In this document: piece by piece, positions 6,105 through 10,348 of the stretch
Position numbering within the stretch: position 1 is the first letter of the stretch
Layout of the letters: every line of letters starts with the position of its first letter
Program-made: the position numbers and the translations under genes
Notes under the pieces: generated by a model
Seen by the model: only the letters and a program-made list of their open reading frames with translations
The model's database searches: none
Told to the model about the DNA's origin: nothing
Assembly (NCBI GenBank): GCA_039931435.1
Contig: JBDTRY010000130.1
Span: forward strand, 1-10,348
Length of the DNA: 10,348 nt
Source of the DNA: JBDTRY01 sp039931435
GTDB lineage: Bacteria > Acidobacteriota > Thermoanaerobaculia > Gp7-AA8
Direction of reading: 5' to 3'

Positions 6105-7875
6105 AACAGTCAGACAGATAGTGCGCCCAGGGCCTCAGCCCGAATGAGCCCGCTTTGCTCTTGAGCCAGGTATCGACGGGAATTCCGAATCCCGTTTTCC
6201 GGCGCTGGAGAATGTCCGCCGGCAACGGCCGCTCGGGAGATCCAGCGAGAAGGGCCTTGCCTGGAAAATCCACGAAGGATGTCAGAAGCGGCTGGACATC
6301 GCGAAGAAGCCATGAGTCCACGAGCGGCGTCCGCAGTTCCACGCTGTGATCCATGCTGGCCCAGTCGCTGTCACGCAGGAGCTGGTTACGAAGGTAGGTT
6401 GTCGATTCGATCTGGCCGAGAGCGAGAAACAGATTCTCTGGAAGCACTCCACTCATCTCGTGCACCCACTCCGTGGCCACGAAGTTCGCCAGCGCCTCGG
6501 AAGCGAGATCTTCACCCATCAGGGCCGGCAGTTCTCCGGGACCGAACAGTCCGCGACGAAGCCACCACGCTCCGCCCATGGATCGCGACCAGTCGGGCAT
6601 GTGCTTCCAGCGCAGGTTGCCGGTTCGTCGCGCCTGCACACCGGCCAGCGCACCCGCGGCGGCCATGGCGCCCGGCAGGCGTGACAGAGGCCGCCATGCC
6701 GACACGAGACGCGGAAGTTGGCGAAAACTCGAGTATCCCTGAAACAACTCGTCACCACCCACGCCGGAAACGACGACTTTCAGGCCGTGCTCGGCGACGA
6801 CTTTGCTGGCGTACCAGGTGTTCACTCCGTCGATGCTCGGCTGGTCCATGGCAGCGAGAATTCGTGGCAGGTCCGCATCGAATTCCGCCTGCGATACCAG
6901 TCGCACATGATGCTCGATGCCATAATGAGCTGCGATGCGGGCCGCAACGGGACTCTCGTCCTCCGGCTTTCCTGCAAATTCCTGAAATCCCAGAGTGAAT
7001 CCCTGAAGGTGCGAAGCTCCCGCCTCAACCATCAGCCCCGCAAGCGTCCCCGAGTCGATTCCCCCGGACAGAAAGACACCGACGGGCACGTCCGCAACGA
7101 GATGAGCGTTCACCGAAGCCCTCAATGCAGCTCGTACGCGCTCCCGCACCTCCGCGGCTGGAAGCGTTTCACGCGGCGCACTCCGCCAGGCCGCGCTGAT
7201 ATCCCACCAGCGTCTGGGTGCATCGATGCGACCCTGCTCTATCCATGCAAAATGTCCGGCGGGAAGCGCGCTGATAGCGCGATACCAGGTTCGCGGTTCC
7301 GAGACACTTCCCAGCATCCAGAAACTGGCCTGACCTCGCGGATCGGGTTCCCGCGAGACCAGCCCCGTGCTGAGCAGAGCCTTGACCTCGGAGGCCAGCA
7401 TCACGCCACCGGAGGACTGTGTGTAATAGAGAGGCTTGATCCCGTAAGCGTCGCGGGCAGCAAAGCCCTTCCCGGCTACCCGGTCCCAGATCACGAAGGC
7501 AAACATTCCCCGCAGACACTGCAGCATCGCCTCGCCCGACTCAGCGAAAAGAGCAAGCAGAACTTCGGTGTCAGAGGTCGTACGGAAGCGGGTGCCTCGC
7601 CTCTGTAGGTCGTCTCGCAATTCCTGGAAGTTGTAGATTTCTCCGTTGAAGGTGATGGAATAGCGGCCCTGCGAGAACTCCAGCGGCTGGTTGGCGCGAG
7701 GATCGAGGTCCAGGATCGCCAGCCGTCTGTGTCCCAGAACCATGCCATCGTATGACGTTACCGCCGATGCGTCCGGACCTCGCGACTTCATGAAATCCGT
7801 CATCCGGTTCACGGCCTGAACTGCCGCGGCTTCGGTGACGTCTCCGGCAATTGCAAACGCCGCTATTCCGCACAT
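6091..7875 (-). CDS. asnB: Asparagine synthase (glutamine-hydrolysing)-type amidotransferase, complete
   Basis: A complete 594-residue AsnB-type enzyme. It releases ammonia from glutamine and uses it to amidate a carboxylate activated by ATP. The N-terminal class II glutaminase starts MCGIAAF, with Cys2 as nucleophile after Met removal. It keeps HRRLAILD, FNGEIYNF and the TSDTE aspartate, so the glutaminase should be active. The synthase domain has the PP-loop SGGIDSG (residues 270-276) and GVGGDELFQGY, where most AsnB proteins read GDGGDE. VELRTPLVDSWL and RKTGFGIPVDTWL complete the synthase core. ATG 7875 gives the required MCG start, with AGGA 11 nt upstream. The gene overlaps the upstream GT4 by 13 nt and the downstream GT4 by 14 nt. 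In polysaccharide loci such enzymes can amidate sugar acids (WbpS, WbtH), and here that is more likely than asparagine supply. The true acceptor is unknown. Confidence 0.92.
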   Translation of the reverse strand: MCGIAAFAIAGDVTEAAAVQAVNRMTDFMKSRGPDASAVTSYDGMVLGHRRLAILDLDPRANQPLEFSQGRYSITFNGEIYNFQELRDDLQRRGTRFRTTSDTEVLLALFAESGEAMLQCLRGMFAFVIWDRVAGKGFAARDAYGIKPLYYTQSSGGVMLASEVKALLSTGLVSREPDPRGQASFWMLGSVSEPRTWYRAISALPAGHFAWIEQGRIDAPRRWWDISAAWRSAPRETLPAAEVRERVRAALRASVNAHLVADVPVGVFLSGGIDSGTLAGLMVEAGASHLQGFTLGFQEFAGKPEDESPVAARIAAHYGIEHHVRLVSQAEFDADLPRILAAMDQPSIDGVNTWYASKVVAEHGLKVVVSGVGGDELFQGYSSFRQLPRLVSAWRPLSRLPGAMAAAGALAGVQARRTGNLRWKHMPDWSRSMGGAWWLRRGLFGPGELPALMGEDLASEALANFVATEWVHEMSGVLPENLFLALGQIESTTYLRNQLLRDSDWASMDHSVELRTPLVDSWLLRDVQPLLTSFVDFPGKALLAGSPERPLPADILQRRKTGFGIPVDTWLKSKAGSFGLRPWAHYLSDCYVNS

Positions 7876-9050
7876 TGGAGATCACGTCCTTCGGGGTGTA
7901 CGAACAATGACGAATTGATTTTACCGATCTGCTCGCGCTGGCCACGGAGAATCAGTCCGTAGGCTTGTTCATAAGTCGAGGCGATGCGATCGATATCGAA
8001 GATGGTCTCTGTCCTGGCGCGCATGGCCACTCCCGAGTTCAGACGCAACGTCTCGTTCTCGATCACCTCGAGGAGCTTTTCGGCAAGAGCGCGGAAGTCT
8101 CCCGGCGGAACGAGCAGGTCATCGCCTTCAGCCCCCACCTGGATCGGGGTACCCCCGACCCGTGTCGCTACGATGGGCAATCCCGCTCGCATCGCTTCGA
8201 GAACCGAGTTCGAATTTCCCTCGCTGTACGACGGAAGGACAAAGAGGTCGGCCGTTGCCAGCTCGGAAGCAACGTCTGCGGCGAAACCCGCAAATTCGAC
8301 AGAGTCCCCGAGACCGAGCGTAGACGAGAGCTTTCTCAACTCCCTTTCGAGAGGACCGTCCCCGATGATGCGCAGGAGTACGGGCCGGCTGGCGGCGCTC
8401 TTCACTGACGCCCAGGCATTCAACAGCTCGGGCAGGCCCTTCTCCCAGGAGAGTCGCCCCACGAATACAGCGGTAAGCGGCTCGGAACGCGGGCGCCGGA
8501 CCACCGCCGGCAGTAAGGGGATGCCGTTTGTCACTTTCAGAACCCGCCTGGCAGGATAGCCGATGCTCTCCAACTCCGTGGCGCTCTCCGGCGTCATGGC
8601 GATGATGGCGTCGCACCGCTTCAAGAGGGCCAGGCGGAAAATACCAAGTGTCCGGCGGCGGATCATTGGAATGCCGAAGTCGCCGTTGCCTGGCAGTTTG
8701 GTGATGACCGGCAACCCGAACAGGCGCGCAAATATGGTCACAAACGCGCCGAACCAACTGATGTTGTGCACGTGAACGAGATCGATATCGCCGCGCACTC
8801 CGAACAGCCTTCGGGCGAGGCTGAAGGGGAACATCAGGAATCGCACCGGCTTGAATTCGACCCAGCGCACTCGGAGAATACGGACTCCGTCCACGGATTC
8901 AATGGTCCTCTGCGACCTGTCGAACCGCGTCGAGAGGGCAGTCACTGAGTGCCCGCGCCGTACGAGAGCCTGGGCCAGCGCATGCGCCTGACGCTCCAGA
9001 CCGCCGGCAACGGGAAAGGGATACTTGGGAACCGCCATCAGAATCCGCAT
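7863..9050 (-). CDS. Glycosyltransferase family 4 (GT-B fold)
   Basis: A 395-residue GT4 enzyme with a clean family pattern. The start MRILMAVPKYPFPVAGGLER has the Gly-rich loop that follows the first strand of the acceptor domain. LVHVHNISWFGAF closes the early Rossmann core. The donor domain opens with FVGRLSWEKGLPELL and carries IIGDGPLERELR. The EX7E motif is EGNSNSVLE (Glu277 and Glu285), within LPSYSEGNSNSVLEAMRAGLP. The protein has no signal peptide or clear membrane helix and should act at the cytoplasmic face of the inner membrane. Its ATG shares one base with the stop of the upstream amidotransferase (TGATG), a typical coupling junction. Its own TAG lies 13 nt inside the next amidotransferase gene. 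It differs clearly in motif sequence from the GT4 at 4878-6104, so it probably adds a different sugar or linkage. Confidence 0.92.
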   Translation of the reverse strand: MRILMAVPKYPFPVAGGLERQAHALAQALVRRGHSVTALSTRFDRSQRTIESVDGVRILRVRWVEFKPVRFLMFPFSLARRLFGVRGDIDLVHVHNISWFGAFVTIFARLFGLPVITKLPGNGDFGIPMIRRRTLGIFRLALLKRCDAIIAMTPESATELESIGYPARRVLKVTNGIPLLPAVVRRPRSEPLTAVFVGRLSWEKGLPELLNAWASVKSAASRPVLLRIIGDGPLERELRKLSSTLGLGDSVEFAGFAADVASELATADLFVLPSYSEGNSNSVLEAMRAGLPIVATRVGGTPIQVGAEGDDLLVPPGDFRALAEKLLEVIENETLRLNSGVAMRARTETIFDIDRIASTYEQAYGLILRGQREQIGKINSSLFVHPEGRDLQCAE

Positions 9051-10348
9051 CAGTTCAGCATCCCCGAGAGATCCGCCTCGGGGTCCATAGTCCCTGTAAG
9101 AGTTCGAAACCAGATCTCCAGACAGAGAATGAGCCAGAGACGAGTGTGACTCTCACGCTTTCCGCTGCGATGATCACCAAGCTCGGTGAGCACACGCTCG
9201 GAATTGATCCAGCCCTCCTGTTCGGCGACGCTGTCCCGGAGGAGCGATGTCAGCACATCCCCGAGCCGCCCACGGAACCAGGCCGGCAACGGCATGGCAA
9301 ACCCCATCTTCGGCCGGTAAATGACCTCTGAGGGCACGAGCCGCGCCGCAATCCGTTTAAGAATCCACTTACTTTCGCCCCAGTGGAGCTTCATGCGATC
9401 GGGAAGTCGCCACGCCGTTTCCAGCACGGAGACGTCGAGAAGCGGGGCACGGACTTCCAGCGAAGCAGCCATGCTGGCAACGTCCACCTTTGTCAGGAAG
9501 TCGTCAGGCAACTGCACCTGAAAATCATCGAAGAGCAGCCTCTGAACCACCGTGGCGCCGGCGCGGTCCAGGGCGCCGCCCACACGGCAGCCGACGCGAT
9601 CATGAGACAGCGCTTCGAGGAGGTTCGGGCCGGCAACCTGGCGGAGACGGTCATGCCAGCTCTGTGAATTCGTGTATCCGGAACCGGGCGGAGCAAGTGA
9701 AAGGGTGTTCATGGCGCTCAGACGCGAACCCGGAGCGCCCAGCACCCGGGACAGCGCGGGAACAACACTCTCTCGGATGGAGCGGGGTACTACCGCCCCG
9801 TATCTCGAGGCGTACAGCCCGGCCTGAACGCGCCAGTATCCGGCGAAGGCTTCGTCGCCACCGTCGCCACTGAGGCAGACCTTGACGTGTTCGCGGGCAA
9901 GTTGCGAGAGCAGATGTGTGGGAACTGCGGAAGCATCGCCGAAGGGCTGACCAAAGTGCCAGACCAGCCGCGGCAGGATTCGGAGCACATCTGGAAGGCG
10001 AACGATCGTCTCATGGTGTACGAGGCCGAGGTGAGCGGCAACGCTGCGCGCGTGAGGTAGTTCGTTGAAATCCGTCTCGTCGAATCCCACCGAGAATGAA
10101 TGGAGTCCAGGATGGCGGCGTGCTGCCAGCGCCGCGACCAGCGATGAGTCCACTCCGCCGCTGAGAAAAACGCCAACAGGAACGTCGGCGTCCAGGCATC
10201 GCGTAACGCTGTCCTCGAGAACTGATTCGACTTCTGCCTCCGCCGCCGAAACTGTAATTCGAGCCGGGCGTTCGTCGGGAAAACTCCAGTAGCGGTGGAG
10301 CGTCACACCGTTGGCATCGATCACGCCGTAGTGCGCCGGCGGAAAAAC
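9050..10348 (-). CDS. asnB: Asparagine synthase-type amidotransferase, N-terminus outside window
   Basis: The frame is open to the window edge and continues upstream. Codons before the GTG at 10324 encode VFPPAHYG, the usual Pro-rich junction before the synthase domain, so that GTG is internal and not the start. About 432 residues are visible. The missing part should be the N-terminal glutaminase (roughly 200 residues). The synthase domain shows the PP-loop SGGVDSS (about 10142-10162), CLSGDGGDEAFAGYW, LEVRAPLLD and YRPKMGFAMPLPAWF, all close to the classical AsnB pattern. It differs from the second AsnB-like gene of this block in the PP-loop (VDSS against IDSG) and the following motif (GDGGDE against GVGGDE), so they belong to different subfamilies. 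The stop TGA (9052-9050) shares a base with the next ATG. It may amidate a sugar acid or another carboxylate in the same pathway. Whether the glutaminase half is intact cannot be seen. Confidence 0.9.
   Translation of the reverse strand, partial: VFPPAHYGVIDANGVTLHRYWSFPDERPARITVSAAEAEVESVLEDSVTRCLDADVPVGVFLSGGVDSSLVAALAARRHPGLHSFSVGFDETDFNELPHARSVAAHLGLVHHETIVRLPDVLRILPRLVWHFGQPFGDASAVPTHLLSQLAREHVKVCLSGDGGDEAFAGYWRVQAGLYASRYGAVVPRSIRESVVPALSRVLGAPGSRLSAMNTLSLAPPGSGYTNSQSWHDRLRQVAGPNLLEALSHDRVGCRVGGALDRAGATVVQRLLFDDFQVQLPDDFLTKVDVASMAASLEVRAPLLDVSVLETAWRLPDRMKLHWGESKWILKRIAARLVPSEVIYRPKMGFAMPLPAWFRGRLGDVLTSLLRDSVAEQEGWINSERVLTELGDHRSGKRESHTRLWLILCLEIWFRTLTGTMDPEADLSGMLN

Noticed and set aside
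6718..7608. 296-codon open frame on the plus strand opposite the complete AsnB-like gene
   Set aside because: The minus strand here encodes the conserved glutaminase and PP-loop motifs. The plus-strand product resembles no family and has typical shadow-frame composition.
10322..10324. GTG as the start of the AsnB-like gene at the window end
   Set aside because: The frame continues upstream with VFPPAHYG, which matches the conserved linker before the synthase domain, so the true start is outside the window.
6091..10348. Recent tandem duplication of an AsnB-GT4 gene pair
   Set aside because: Key motifs differ between the two AsnB-like proteins and between the two GT4 proteins, and the bases around the PP-loops are divergent, so a recent duplication is not supported.
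1..10348. CRISPR array, tRNA or rRNA gene, insertion sequence, phage or defence genes
   Set aside because: No spaced direct repeats, cloverleaf-like segments, transposase or integrase motifs, or terminal inverted repeats were seen. Essentially all of the window is accounted for by polysaccharide genes.

Overview
The window is an extracellular or capsular polysaccharide locus from a Gram-negative (diderm) bacterium of fairly high GC content. The diderm assignment rests on an outer-membrane beta-barrel fragment and a periplasmic Wza-type export protein. Long spurious open frames behind nearly every gene fit the GC-rich composition. I cannot place the phylum from the sequence alone.

Layout. Two gene blocks converge near position 4,880. 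The plus-strand block (1-4,890) reads: 3' part of an outer-membrane beta-barrel protein; a short OPX (polysaccharide export) protein; a Wzz/Wzc-type co-polymerase fused to a BY-family tyrosine autokinase; and a UDP-glucuronate 4-epimerase. The minus-strand block (10,348-4,878), in transcription order, reads: an asparagine-synthase-type amidotransferase (N-terminus outside the window); a GT4 glycosyltransferase; a second, different amidotransferase (complete); and a second GT4 glycosyltransferase. All neighbours in the minus block overlap by 1-14 nt, so it looks like one tightly packed operon. The stop codons of the two blocks overlap by 13 nt.

How the genes work together (inference from families). 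The epimerase would supply UDP-galacturonate. The two GT4 enzymes would add sugars to a lipid-linked repeat unit at the cytoplasmic face. The two AsnB-type enzymes probably amidate an acceptor carboxylate, such as a uronic acid, rather than serve general asparagine supply. The Wzc-like protein would control polymerisation and chain length through its C-terminal tyrosine cluster. The OPX protein and the beta-barrel would carry the polymer across the outer membrane. The OPX protein ends directly after its last beta-rich segment and has no room for the membrane-spanning helix of E. coli Wza, so the coupled barrel gene is a good candidate for the outer-membrane pore. No flippase (Wzx), polymerase (Wzy) or initiating phosphoglycosyltransferase is in the window.

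I see no RNA genes, CRISPR arrays, insertion sequences, attachment sites or integrases. The only intergenic space is 74 nt between the kinase and the epimerase, plus 8-20 nt before the kinase depending on its start. The most interesting points are the paired barrel/short-OPX export unit, the two non-identical AsnB-type enzymes alternating with GT4 enzymes, a 15-bp tandem repeat in the OPX gene, and a non-canonical Walker A' motif in the kinase.
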